Assembly (NCBI GenBank): GCA_025922715.1
Contig: JAICHH010000002.1
Coordinates: 1-41,597 of the forward strand
Reading direction: 5' to 3'
From: Nitrososphaeraceae archaeon
GTDB lineage: Archaea > Thermoproteota > Nitrososphaeria > Nitrososphaerales > Nitrososphaeraceae
Length of the DNA: 41,597 bases
Shown here piece by piece: positions 1 to 8,268 of the stretch. Position 1 is the first letter of the stretch. Each line of letters starts with the position of its first letter. The position numbers and the translations under genes are program-made. The notes under the pieces are model-generated. The model was given only the letters and a program-made list of their open reading frames with translations, searched no databases and was not told the origin of the DNA.

Positions 1-113
1 AACTGGAATTATTTTCAGAAATGTCAGATGGTTTATACCTAAACGAAGAAGAACTTAAACAAATTAATGAATTATATGAAAATAATTTTTATATCCATCA
101 AAATATTGCTTAA
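1..113 (+). CDS. C-terminal fragment of a truncated hypothetical protein
   Basis: An open frame enters from the left edge (reading frame from base 3) and ends at TAA 111-113. It gives the last 36 residues of a protein whose start lies outside the window. The visible tail is acidic and probably helical, with the segment NEEELKQINELYENN. No domain can be named from so little sequence. It is followed directly by the hairpin-rich spacer at 177-369, so transcripts from it could run into that region. Confidence 0.45.
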   Translation, partial: LELFSEMSDGLYLNEEELKQINELYENNFYIHQNIA

Positions 114-176
114 ATAGTTATACATTTTTCCTATAACATTTGGTTGTGTTGATTCTACGGGTGTTTAAAATGGGTG

Positions 177-369
177 TTGAAAAATGGGTGTTAGAATTGC
201 TTGATTAAAACACCCATTGTGTTAACTTCTTTTTCGAATATGGTTTGTGTAATTTATTGTAAGAACAATAAAAGATATAAAGATTATAGTTTTGAAAAGT
301 GGGTGTTAGAATTGCCTGACAACACCCACTAACATAATGCCTAAGCAGATTTGAGTTAGGTGCATTATG
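177..369. repeat. Imperfect direct repeat forming two covarying hairpins, plus a third hairpin
   Basis: A 28-nt sequence occurs at 177-204 and 292-319 with only two differences. In each copy the GGGTGTT core pairs with a downstream AACACCC. The first stem is AATGGGTGTT (183-192) with AACACCCATT (209-218). The second is AGTGGGTGTT (298-307) with AACACCCACT (321-330). The A-T pair in the first stem is G-C in the second, a compensatory change. A third stem pairs 333-344 with 356-369, with a two-base bulge. Two more GGGTGTT copies lie at 159-165 and 172-178. This could be structured RNA, a protein-binding array or the end of a mobile element. Confidence 0.7.
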
Positions 370-452
370 ACAAGAGAAGGTAGAATAAAAGATTGTTGAT
401 TTCTGGGTGGTAAACTATAAAGTTAATTAACTACTAAGTAAATCCATTTTCG

Positions 453-611
453 ATGATTATAGAAGCAACACCTGATGATGTCCATGTTCATGCAGTAATA
501 ATGGAACCTCAAAATACTAAAGATTTTGCAGTGACAAATTACACCTGTAAAGAATGTAATACTGAAAATAAATCATATTGGGTCAGATTTAAAGATTCTA
601 TAAATCCTTAA
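453..611 (+). CDS. Small single-CxxC protein (52 aa)
   Basis: ATG 453 to TAA 609-611. The second half carries YTCKECNTENKSYWVRF, a zinc-knuckle-like CxxC with aromatic flanks. The same kind of Y-x-C-x2-C stretch appears in the broken gene at 36093-36355, so this may be one member of a small zinc-ribbon family in this genome. Only one Cys pair is present, so a full four-ligand site would need dimerisation or other ligands; two His lie near residues 11-13. Its end overlaps the end of the minus-strand ORF at 598-726. Function unknown. Coding status rests on composition and the motif. Confidence 0.45.
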   Translation: MIIEATPDDVHVHAVIMEPQNTKDFAVTNYTCKECNTENKSYWVRFKDSINP

Positions 612-726
612 TAGTATAACTATTATGCATAGGATTTTTTTCCCAATGTTCTTTAGCATAACTATTTTTATACTCTAGTTTTTCCCCGCAATTATTACAG
701 ATAACAATTCGCTTTGGTTCTGCCAA
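598..726 (-). CDS. Small CxxC...H zinc-finger-like protein (42 aa)
   Basis: Reads on the minus strand from a TTG at 726 to TAG at 598. The product has ICNNCGEKLEY followed by AKEHWEKNP, so a CxxC pair is followed by a His, as in very short zinc fingers. No in-frame ATG precedes the Cys pair, so the start is uncertain. It converges on the ORF at 453-611 with a 14-bp overlap of the 3' ends. It resembles other tiny zinc proteins in this window, such as 34125-34226. No function can be assigned. Confidence 0.45.
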   Translation of the reverse strand: MAEPKRIVICNNCGEKLEYKNSYAKEHWEKNPMHNSYTIKDL

Positions 727-802
727 TGTAGATATGACTAAAAAAAGGAAGCTAAATGTGTTTCGATTTTCTCAATAATTCATAAAATGTGTTAGCAGGT
801 TT

Positions 803-1874
803 TTATTGTATTCCAACTTTTTCCGCTGGTGTTTTACCATCTAAAGCCTGATGTGGTTTTACAAAGTTGTAGTATATTCGTTGACCTTCCGCAATAGCTG
901 ATTTATGATTCTTCCATCCTCTCTGAACCTTTACTCTTTCTCTTAATGTTCCGTTCAATCTTTCTACTCGATTGTTGTTAGCATGTGGTTTGGTAATTCC
1001 ACATTTAGCAATATGGTCAACTTTATAGCCTAGCGTTTGGCTAATTCCTTCTCTATAAGCTCGTAAAGCATCGGTATAAACTATTTGTGGTAAATTGCCA
1101 TGACTGTTATGAATTGCTTGGTTAATTGCTTGAATAGCTCCATTGGTGTCTCTTTTCTCTGATAGTTTTGATGCAATCAAAAACCTTGATTCCCTATCCA
1201 TTACGTTCCATAGATAAGCAACATTAGCATTACCTTTTCTTTTTTGACCGCCTTTCATCTTTACAAATAGTTCATCAATATGCCATGATTCTGATAGATT
1301 AGGAACTAATGAGTTGATATAGTTTGAAATCTGCGGTATATATCTTTGAATCCAATCATAGATTGTAGAATAGTTAACATCAACATTGAAATGGTCACCA
1401 ATGTTTCTAGATATTTTTCTCAATGATAACCCAGAGAAATACAAATCTAAACATAGAGTAATTAATTCGGGAGTGAATTTTCCTTTCTTAATATAGAATG
1501 TTCTCTAAACTTTTTTTGTGACAGTCTTTACAATAGTAAGTTTGCTTACCACAGTCAAAACCATACTTGATAATTCTAATAGAACCGCATTCATCACATT
1601 GGATAGCATCATCGGCAAATACTTTCGGTTTTTCTTCTGTTTTAGTAAGCCAAATCTGTAAACATGCAATATGTTTGCATAACTCTATTTCACGATATTG
1701 AAATCAGGACATGAACAAACAAATCTTATCTTCTAAATTATTAATTTCATAAATAGAATTAGAAGGTAAAGAATTAATGGTATATGAATAATCGTCAATC
1801 TTGGTAATAGTAGCTCCTTGCTGTAGGATTTCTTGACCTCTTTTCATTCGGATTTCAACTAACTGGTTTATCAT
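803..1874 (-). pseudogene. Broken SWIM/zinc-ribbon/DDE transposase (IS6-like)
   Basis: Three frames together spell one transposase of about 356 residues. From ATG 1874 the first frame gives an N-terminal segment. A SWIM-type zinc finger follows (CSCPDF, then ELCKHIACL), but reading through it needs two shifts of frame and passes TGA at 1704-1706. A zinc ribbon comes next (CDECG, then YCKDCH), and this frame ends in TAA near 1492. The catalytic part lies in another frame from about 1504 down to 803. It has a DDE triad in HIDE, YTDAL and NRVERLNG with spacing D-68-D-36-E, as in IS6/IS240-type enzymes. The intact catalytic ORF has only a TTG start at 1444, inside the fold, so that is not a true start. 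No clear terminal inverted repeats or target duplication were found. Confidence 0.8.
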
Positions 1875-1983
1875 GTACTAATCTCTATACTAATATAAAT
1901 ACTAATATATATAAAGATTATGTTTTATATTAGTATCTAAATTAGTTTCTAGGTTAATATTTAAATATAATTGATACTAATAC
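1875..1983. promoter_or_regulatory. Operator-like cluster of ATACTAATAT repeats
   Basis: The spacer between the divergent transposase remnant and the AbrB-type gene contains ATACTAATAT at 1887-1896 and 1899-1908, its exact reverse complement at 1927-1936, and a 9/10 match at 1974-1983. A weaker 8/10 copy sits at 1875-1884. The last strong copy ends five bases before the ATG at 1989. The layout suits an autoregulatory operator for the downstream AbrB-type protein, which is inference. Such proteins often bind AT-rich repeats in their own promoters. Confidence 0.55.
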
Positions 1984-1988
1984 TTATT

Positions 1989-2183
1989 ATGCCAATTAAA
2001 TATACGGTGACTGTTACTTCAGTAGGTAATAGTTCTGTAATAGTAATGCCAAAACCTGTAATAGATGGATTTAATCTTAGAAAAGGACAAAGATTACAAA
2101 TGATAGTAAAGGATGATGGAATCTATATACCATTAAAAGAATCTGTTAAAGATAATTCAAAAGTTGAGGTGAAAAACACATGA
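1989..2183 (+). CDS. SpoVT/AbrB-type DNA-binding protein (antitoxin-like)
   Basis: A 64-residue protein with the swapped-hairpin AbrB pattern. An N-terminal strand is followed by SVGNSSVIVMPKPVIDGFNLRKGQ and a short DDGIYIPL strand, matching the MazE/SpoVT-AbrB fold. I chose ATG 1989 over the upstream TTG at 1971 because the domain begins right there and the TTG lies within an operator-like repeat. It is the first gene of a tightly overlapping set: the next ORF starts inside its stop. Family members are transcription regulators or antitoxins. Here it probably represses its own operon through the repeats at 1875-1983. Confidence 0.75.
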   Translation: MPIKYTVTVTSVGNSSVIVMPKPVIDGFNLRKGQRLQMIVKDDGIYIPLKESVKDNSKVEVKNT

Positions 2184-2674
2184 GTAGTAATGAAAAAGAA
2201 CGTATCATATCTAAGGATTTAGATTATAAATCATATTATGCTGATGGAATAATTTTACAATATACTAAGGGAACATCACGATTAATATTTTATGAGGAAG
2301 AACTGAATCCGGATAGTGATGGAAAAACATTTGATACAGAAACTGATAATATAAAATTAAATTTTGAAGTCAGAATCCCCTCTCGTAGTTTATCTACATT
2401 AGCTTCACATATACAACGAAGAAAACAATTGACTGATTTTGCTATGGATATATCAGAAATCGGAAAAAATGATGACGCAACAATTGAGGCTTGGTATAAA
2501 TACGACGAAAAACTTTCAAAATTTATTCTAGATTCACAAAAGATATTTCCTATTGATAAGTTTCTTGAATTACAGCCACTATTTGAGGATTTAATGTTAA
2601 GGGTAAACAGAGTAATTAATAAAAATAATCTATCCGACCAACAAAATAATAATCAAGAAAATGCCCCTCAATAA
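2180..2674 (+). CDS. Hypothetical protein, second gene of the AbrB-led operon
   Basis: A 164-residue soluble protein beginning at an ATG that overlaps the stop of the AbrB-type gene (ATGA), which implies translational coupling. The first half looks beta-rich (YYADGIILQYTKGTSRLIFY, then LNFEVRIPSRSLSTLASHI). The second half is helical and charged, with a Gln/Asn-rich tail. The layout loosely recalls DUF3467-type proteins, but I cannot establish that. It has no visible nuclease or toxin motif, so calling it a toxin would be a guess from position alone. Confidence 0.7.
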   Translation: MSSNEKERIISKDLDYKSYYADGIILQYTKGTSRLIFYEEELNPDSDGKTFDTETDNIKLNFEVRIPSRSLSTLASHIQRRKQLTDFAMDISEIGKNDDATIEAWYKYDEKLSKFILDSQKIFPIDKFLELQPLFEDLMLRVNRVINKNNLSDQQNNNQENAPQ

Positions 2675-2900
2675 TCTCTTTAGATGTTGTAACTGTAATA
2701 CTCTTTTAATTTCTGAAGAGAGAGAAAACCATGTTTGTTATGATGATAAGATTCTATTCGATACAAATGGAACTTTTTCATTAGATGGTAAAAAGTGGTA
2801 TAGATGGTCACCAACGGAAAATCAACAACGGAAATCAAACACTGATAAATCAACAGAACCAAATCTTATAATATTATTTACAGCAATATATATGCAATAA
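2661..2900 (+). CDS. Small zinc-finger-like protein, third gene of the AbrB-led operon
   Basis: A 79-residue ORF starting 14 bp before the end of the previous gene. Near the N-terminus it has FRCCNCNTLLISEERENHVC, which provides CxxC followed by HxC, a plausible zinc finger of the form C-x2-C-x11-H-x1-C. A middle segment has DGKKWYRW, and the C-terminus is a short hydrophobic run. The overlap ties it to the two upstream genes as one transcript. No known family recognised. It converges on mcm with a 19-bp gap. Confidence 0.6.
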   Translation: MPLNNLFRCCNCNTLLISEERENHVCYDDKILFDTNGTFSLDGKKWYRWSPTENQQRKSNTDKSTEPNLIILFTAIYMQ

Positions 2901-2919
2901 TATAATTAATAGTATTTAT

Positions 2920-4992
2920 TTATGCCTTTGCATAGAAGCCCGAACGTCGTTCATATATTTGTCCATTTTGCATTGCTTTCTTTAAAAAGTTTTGGGCATC
3001 ATCTTCTGAAAATCTTCCTGTTTGAATAAGTTCATTTATAAAAATTTTTTCTTCTACATCATTTTTATCTTGCCCAGATAAACCATTAAAAACTTCCATG
3101 AATAGCTTTAATTTTGATATTTCACTTTGAGGTTTACCATGTAAAACTCCAAGATCTACTCTTCCAGTATTAACATCTACTCCAGCCGTTTCTAGCATAG
3201 TTTGAATTAGATATATTGCACGTTCGGCATCTTCCGAATCTACATAATCTTTTAATAATAATTTTGAACGAGCGGTTGCTAATCTGACTAATCCTTCAAG
3301 TTGCCTCGGTGTAACAGTAATCATACCCTCTGATTCTACATTTCTCATTTTCATATAATAATCTCTTATCTTATCTATAGCTTCAACAGTTAATTTAGGT
3401 TCCATAGTTTTTGAATAAGCAAGATATTTACTAAATAGATCAATAGCAATAAGATATTGTCCGGACTTTTCCGAGTCTCTATGTAATTCTAATATGTGAC
3501 TAGCAATAAGATGATCTTTTTCCTTTTCTGGTATATCTCTAATTACATAAATAATATCAAATCTTGTTAATAATGGTATTGGTAAGTTAACATTTTCTGT
3601 AATATTTTTAAAGGGATCATATTTGCCATACAATGGATTTGCAGCTGCCAATATAGAAGTTCTTGCATTTAATGTAGCAACTATTCCTCCTTTTGCCACA
3701 GAACAGGTTTGCTGCTCCATAACCTCATGCAAAGATGAACGATCTTCTGGTTTTATTTTGTCAAACTCATCTATACAAACTAAACCTTGGTCTCCTAGTA
3801 CTACTGCTCCTGCTTCCAACATCATAATACCCGATTTATCTCTTATCACAGCGGCAGTCAAACCTGCAGCAGTCGAACCTCTTCCTGATGTATATAATCC
3901 TCTTGGAGCAATTTTGGCAGCAAATTTTAACATTTCCGATTTTGCTGTACCTGGATCACCTACTAAAAGAACATTAATATCTCCTCTTCTAGAAGATCCA
4001 TCTTCTAATCTTTTTGTTACTGATCCTACTATTAATAATAAAATTACTTCTTTAATTACTTCATGTCCATATACATGAGGAGCATATGATGAAATTAGAA
4101 TATCATATGCATCGTTTTTACGTGCTAATGCAACAATATGTTTCTCATCTTCGTTACTGATTTCCAAACGTTCTATTGTCCTACTATCTTTATCTGCAGT
4201 CCTTCCACCAAGATATTCAATATTATTTCCTTCCATTCGTAATCTAAAAAGACTTGTTTTGATTTGTTGTGATAATTGTTCTTGTTCTATTCTTACAATT
4301 CCAGTTAATAAGATCCTGTCTCCTGGTCTACATTGATCTACAAGATCTCCTATAATAGTTACTTCTAAATAATGTGGCAAGTGACCAGCAGGAAGATCTT
4401 CTGGAAGTTCTTGTAACCTTACCATTTGAAAATCAATGAAAATACTGGTATCAGGATCCATTTCTAGCTCTTTTTCAGAACATTTACCACATCTTATTGG
4501 TTTTTTCAATACTAATCCTCGCAATTGAGCTTCTGTTATTTCACCACAATTAAGACATCTATAACCAATTTTTTTTGCTAATGGTTTTACTTCAGATGAT
4601 CTAACAACCATTCCTGAAACTCCAACAAGTTTATTGATCACTTCTGCATTTATTTCACGTAAACTTTTTTGTACTGTATAATTGCCCATTCTGACCTTTA
4701 TGTTATTTTGAGTCTCATTCGCATAATCTGGATGGATTTCATAGAGAATATTAAATATTGCTCTATTGAATGCATCAAACATTTCATCCGGTTCGTCAGT
4801 AATTAGTTTTGCCAAGTCTGGCTTAAAAGTATCAAAATCGATGTAGTCAACAACAAGTGAGGTAGAATTGGCCGCCATCAAGTTATTAATCCTATCAAAA
4901 TATTTGTAATTTCCAGTTCGATCTTTGAAAGCACGTAAGAATTCCTCTAAATCATTAACCAATGCAGATTCAGTTTTTTGAAGTTCACTCAA
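2920..4992 (-). CDS. mcm: Replicative DNA helicase MCM
   Basis: The MCM hexamer unwinds DNA at archaeal replication forks as the motor of the CMG-like complex. The 690 residues contain, in order, an N-terminal helical domain, an OB fold with a zinc site (C146, C149, C168, C171), and the AAA+ motor. The motor has Walker A GDPGTAKS (345-352), Walker B CIDEFDK (about 406-412), sensor 1 in AAANP (449-453) and the arginine finger in LTRFD (475-479; LSRFD is commoner). A C-terminal winged-helix-like segment follows. The start is TTG at 4992, which overlaps the GINS stop as TTGA, so the pair is translationally coupled. Confidence 0.97.
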   Translation of the reverse strand: MSELQKTESALVNDLEEFLRAFKDRTGNYKYFDRINNLMAANSTSLVVDYIDFDTFKPDLAKLITDEPDEMFDAFNRAIFNILYEIHPDYANETQNNIKVRMGNYTVQKSLREINAEVINKLVGVSGMVVRSSEVKPLAKKIGYRCLNCGEITEAQLRGLVLKKPIRCGKCSEKELEMDPDTSIFIDFQMVRLQELPEDLPAGHLPHYLEVTIIGDLVDQCRPGDRILLTGIVRIEQEQLSQQIKTSLFRLRMEGNNIEYLGGRTADKDSRTIERLEISNEDEKHIVALARKNDAYDILISSYAPHVYGHEVIKEVILLLIVGSVTKRLEDGSSRRGDINVLLVGDPGTAKSEMLKFAAKIAPRGLYTSGRGSTAAGLTAAVIRDKSGIMMLEAGAVVLGDQGLVCIDEFDKIKPEDRSSLHEVMEQQTCSVAKGGIVATLNARTSILAAANPLYGKYDPFKNITENVNLPIPLLTRFDIIYVIRDIPEKEKDHLIASHILELHRDSEKSGQYLIAIDLFSKYLAYSKTMEPKLTVEAIDKIRDYYMKMRNVESEGMITVTPRQLEGLVRLATARSKLLLKDYVDSEDAERAIYLIQTMLETAGVDVNTGRVDLGVLHGKPQSEISKLKLFMEVFNGLSGQDKNDVEEKIFINELIQTGRFSEDDAQNFLKKAMQNGQIYERRSGFYAKA

Positions 4993-5561
4993 GACCTATT
5001 TACAGCCCTTTGTTTAAATTCTGAAGAAGACTTATGGATAAAATTGTAAAGTTCTTTCTCTTCAGCTGAAAGTTTCTTTTCTAAGTCAACAGATAAGGCA
5101 GACGCAGCTGCTAATTTAACAATTTTTTCTATTCGAGAAGTTACAAATGAATTTAGAGAAACCACAATGGATTCTTTTTCTTTATCTTTTAATCTTTTGA
5201 TAAAATCGTTAGCACGAATGTAAAAATCTAGGTCAATGCCTGAAAGATCATGAGGTTTTGATATTCTTTCTCGATTTAAAGATCTTGAAATATAAATTAG
5301 AACATCCGTGTCTTGAATTTCTATGGAATTATTTTCCTCTAAAATTTGTGCTAACCATCTAGGAATTGAACCTATTTCTCCTTCTTTTGCTTCAAGATCA
5401 AGTCCCTCAATATTAATAGAGAAATTTTTTTTAAAGGCTATTCGTGTTTCTTCCATTAAATATTTAATGGAATAAAATTTTTGAATAAAATCCATTTGTT
5501 TTTTAAAATAATCGTAACGATCAACATTATCATTATTATGAGCTATTATAACTTGGTCCAA
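4989..5561 (-). CDS. GINS complex subunit, Gins23-like
   Basis: A 190-residue protein with a small B-domain signature EGEIGSIPRWLAQIL at about residues 60-75, before a long helical A domain. The B-before-A order is that of Gins23 (Psf2/Psf3-like) rather than Gins15/51. GINS bridges MCM and Cdc45/RecJ in the replicative helicase. Its stop overlaps the mcm start by four bases, matching the known archaeal gins-mcm pairing. A TTG start at 5561 is chosen because an in-frame TGA lies just upstream and no ATG intervenes. The 150-bp spacer to rfcS must carry two divergent promoters. Confidence 0.85.
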   Translation of the reverse strand: MDQVIIAHNNDNVDRYDYFKKQMDFIQKFYSIKYLMEETRIAFKKNFSINIEGLDLEAKEGEIGSIPRWLAQILEENNSIEIQDTDVLIYISRSLNRERISKPHDLSGIDLDFYIRANDFIKRLKDKEKESIVVSLNSFVTSRIEKIVKLAAASALSVDLEKKLSAEEKELYNFIHKSSSEFKQRAVNRS

Positions 5562-5711
5562 TCTATTTATGATATTATTTCATTCAAGACTAATAATTCT
5601 TATTAACAAAATAAATTTGAGTAATTAGTATAATAAATTATCTTTTTACCATATCACTAAAGAATAAGAGAAAAGAAGATATTAACTACAGAAATTAGGT
5701 ACTCAAATCAT

Positions 5712-6755
5712 ATGTCCTCAAACACTATAAATACAAAACTTTCAAATTTAATGTGGGTAGAGAAATATCGACCTAAAAGAATTGAACAAATAGTTAACCA
5801 GAAGGATATTATAACTTCACTTAAAAATTTAATAAAAAAACCTGATGAAATACCACATCTATTATTTACTGGGCCAGCAGGTGTGGGTAAGACTACTACA
5901 GCATTATGCGTATCCATGGAATTACTAGGAGAAGGATGGAAAAGAGATACTCTTGAACTCAATGCTTCTGATGAAAGAGGAATAAAAATGGTCCGCGAAA
6001 GAGTAAAAGAATTTGCAGCTGTAATTAAACTTCCAAGTGGAACCAATGAAAAAGGAGAATATTTCAGTAAAGATGAGAAACCTTATAGAATAATTATACT
6101 TGATGAAGCAGATGAAATGACATCAGAGGCACAAACTGCTTTAAGAAGAATAATTGAAGATAGTTCTAAGACTACTCGCTTTATTATTATATGTAATTAT
6201 CTTTCTCAGATTATAGAGCCAATCCAAAGTAGATGCGCAATATTTCACTTCACAAGATTTGAAGAGAATGATGTATTAGAATATTTAAAAATGATTTGTA
6301 ATCAGGAAAAGGTAGATTTTCAGGAAGAAGCATTATCAAAAATTTACAGATATACTGAAGGAGATTTGAGACATTCAATAAACATTCTTCAAACAGCTTC
6401 AGGATATGGACAAGTTTCAATTAAAAATGTAACATCTGCAATTGGACTTTCTGGTAAAACAAAAGTAGGAGAAATAATACGATTAGCACTGTTAGGTAAA
6501 TTTAATGATGCACGTATAAGACTTTTAGAATTATTATATGCTTATGGATTATCTGATACTGACTTTTTCAAATATGCTTATCAAGAAATTAAAGATTTGG
6601 ATATAAAGAATATTGATGAAGTTATGTCAATAATGGCTGAATATGATTATAGGCTTTCTGTTGGGGCACATTCCGAGATTCAATTAACTGCGTTTCTTGC
6701 ACAATTATGTAAAATTGGATCTAATATTAAACTAAAAAAAATGACCCAAACTTAG
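5712..6755 (+). CDS. rfcS: Replication factor C small subunit
   Basis: RFC loads the PCNA sliding clamp at primer ends using ATP. The 347-residue AAA+ protein has the RFC box WVEKYRPK near residue 15, Walker A GPAGVGKTT (54-62), Walker B ILDEAD (129-134) and the SRC arginine-finger motif (173-175). The C-terminal collar is helical. Length is normal for archaeal RfcS. It is divergent from gins-mcm, so three replisome genes share one intergenic region. The queuosine-type genes follow on the same strand after about 50 bp and may be co-transcribed. Confidence 0.95.
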   Translation: MSSNTINTKLSNLMWVEKYRPKRIEQIVNQKDIITSLKNLIKKPDEIPHLLFTGPAGVGKTTTALCVSMELLGEGWKRDTLELNASDERGIKMVRERVKEFAAVIKLPSGTNEKGEYFSKDEKPYRIIILDEADEMTSEAQTALRRIIEDSSKTTRFIIICNYLSQIIEPIQSRCAIFHFTRFEENDVLEYLKMICNQEKVDFQEEALSKIYRYTEGDLRHSINILQTASGYGQVSIKNVTSAIGLSGKTKVGEIIRLALLGKFNDARIRLLELLYAYGLSDTDFFKYAYQEIKDLDIKNIDEVMSIMAEYDYRLSVGAHSEIQLTAFLAQLCKIGSNIKLKKMTQT

Positions 6756-6805
6756 AAAGAAATTCTATCATTTTTTCTGTAAATAAAAAAGGATTAGTAT
6801 TGATA

Positions 6806-7543
6806 ATGAACTTTAAAACGAAAAAAAATAAAATGATTTCATTTTCTACTGCAGTATGTATTGTTAGTGGTGGAATTGATTCTGTCTGTACTGCAGCTTA
6901 TTTGAAAAAACAAAATTTTGATCTATACATCATTACTTTTAGTTATGGTCAAAGAGCAAATTTAGAGATTGAATATGCAAAGAAATTTGCTAAATATTTA
7001 GATTCAAAACAACACAAAATAGTAGATATATCATTTATGAAAGATATTTACGGCGAAACTAATATTCTTACCGATGACAAACAAAAAATTCCTAAAAATT
7101 TTAAGTATAGTATAATAGCTCCTATAAGAAATGCAATTTTCATTACTATAGCTACAGCTTGGGCAATGAATATAGGAGCAAAAATAATTGCATACGGAGC
7201 ACACACAGGGGATTATAATTATCCTGATTGTAGACCAGAATTTACAAAATCAATAAGTAAAACTTTGAATCTTGGAGATATTGATGGAATAAGTTCAGGT
7301 TTGAGAAAAAAGATTAGTATATGGTCACCGGCTCTAGATGGATTAGATAAATCAAAAATAATAAGAATAGGTTATGAAATATTGGGACATAAAATTTTTG
7401 AAACATGGAGCTGCTATTCAAATGGTATAGATACAAAAGATGGTAAAAAAATACATTGTGGAATTTGTGAATCGTGTATAAATAGAAGAAGAGCTTTTAG
7501 AAAGGTTAGCATAGATGACAAAACAGAATATGCCAATAAGTGA
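6806..7543 (+). CDS. queC: 7-cyano-7-deazaguanine (preQ0) synthase QueC
   Basis: QueC converts 7-carboxy-7-deazaguanine to preQ0, the base later placed in archaeal tRNA as archaeosine. It has the ATP-pyrophosphatase P-loop VSGGIDS near the N-terminus. Four C-terminal cysteines (CYSNG, then HCGICESC) form the zinc site. I chose ATG 6806; a TTG lies six bases upstream, and an ATG at 6833 is also possible. The 3' end overlaps queE by 29 bp in another frame. Confidence 0.93.
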   Translation: MNFKTKKNKMISFSTAVCIVSGGIDSVCTAAYLKKQNFDLYIITFSYGQRANLEIEYAKKFAKYLDSKQHKIVDISFMKDIYGETNILTDDKQKIPKNFKYSIIAPIRNAIFITIATAWAMNIGAKIIAYGAHTGDYNYPDCRPEFTKSISKTLNLGDIDGISSGLRKKISIWSPALDGLDKSKIIRIGYEILGHKIFETWSCYSNGIDTKDGKKIHCGICESCINRRRAFRKVSIDDKTEYANK

Positions 7544-8261
7544 AAAGAAAATACAATTAAGTGAAATATTTACAAGTATAGAAGGAGAAGGAATGTTATT
7601 TGGAACTAAGACAATGTTTGTTAGAATGGCAGGATGTCATTTAAAGTGTTATTGGTGTGATACTAGTTATGCTTTGGCGATGAATAGTGGAAATACCTAT
7701 TCAATCAATGAAGTAAAAAAAATGATAAAAGATCATTTACAAAATAATACATATAAAATTAATTTTACTGGTGGAGAGCCGTTAATTCAATATGAGGCAG
7801 TAAAGGATTTAGCAAAATTCATTAAGGAAGAATTAGGTTTAAGAACATATATCGAATCTTCTTGTTATGATGTTGATAGATTCAATAAAATTATTTCTTA
7901 TATTGATATCTGCAAGATAGAATTTAAGACAAAGGACTCACATGCTGTTGATATTAAACATTATAGATATTTATTAAATAATGAAATAGAATGTCTAAAA
8001 ACTGCAATAGACAATAAAAAAATTACTTTTATAAAAATTGTAGTATCTAATTCCACATCTATTAAAGAATTCAGAGAATTGATAGAAGTTATTTTTAATA
8101 CTATAAAATGTGATGACTTAGCAGGATTTATAATACAGCCAACGTCTACGATAAATGAACCAACTGTGAATAGATTATTGCAGTTTTATGACCTTGTTTA
8201 TCCAATATATAACGAAGTTCGTATAATTCCTCAGTTGCACAAGATAATAGGAGCAAGATAA
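7515..8261 (+). CDS. queE: 7-carboxy-7-deazaguanine synthase QueE (radical SAM)
   Basis: QueE is the radical SAM enzyme that contracts 6-carboxy-tetrahydropterin to 7-carboxy-7-deazaguanine. The cluster ligands are C41, C45 and C48 in AGCHLKCYWCDT, the standard Cx3Cx2C spacing. The SAM-binding FTGGEPL follows, and the N-terminal SEIFTSIEGEG is typical of QueE. It starts inside the end of queC; an ATG at 7530 would shorten the overlap. With folE seven bases downstream, the three genes cover most of the GTP-to-preQ0 route. QueD is not in the window. Confidence 0.93.
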   Translation: MTKQNMPISEKKIQLSEIFTSIEGEGMLFGTKTMFVRMAGCHLKCYWCDTSYALAMNSGNTYSINEVKKMIKDHLQNNTYKINFTGGEPLIQYEAVKDLAKFIKEELGLRTYIESSCYDVDRFNKIISYIDICKIEFKTKDSHAVDIKHYRYLLNNEIECLKTAIDNKKITFIKIVVSNSTSIKEFRELIEVIFNTIKCDDLAGFIIQPTSTINEPTVNRLLQFYDLVYPIYNEVRIIPQLHKIIGAR

Positions 8262-8268
8262 CTAAAAG

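Noticed and set aside
1971..1988. TTG start for the AbrB-type protein
   Set aside because: It would add six hydrophobic residues before the domain and falls within an operator-like repeat.
1989..2674. Naming a toxin-antitoxin pair
   Set aside because: The second gene has no toxin motif; the idea rests only on position next to an AbrB-type protein.
2680..2862. Minus-strand ORF inside the AbrB-led operon
   Set aside because: It overlaps the better-supported 2661-2900 gene, and its composition looks like a shadow frame.
3623..4078. 151-aa plus-strand ORF within mcm
   Set aside because: It is a shadow of the conserved MCM motor domain.
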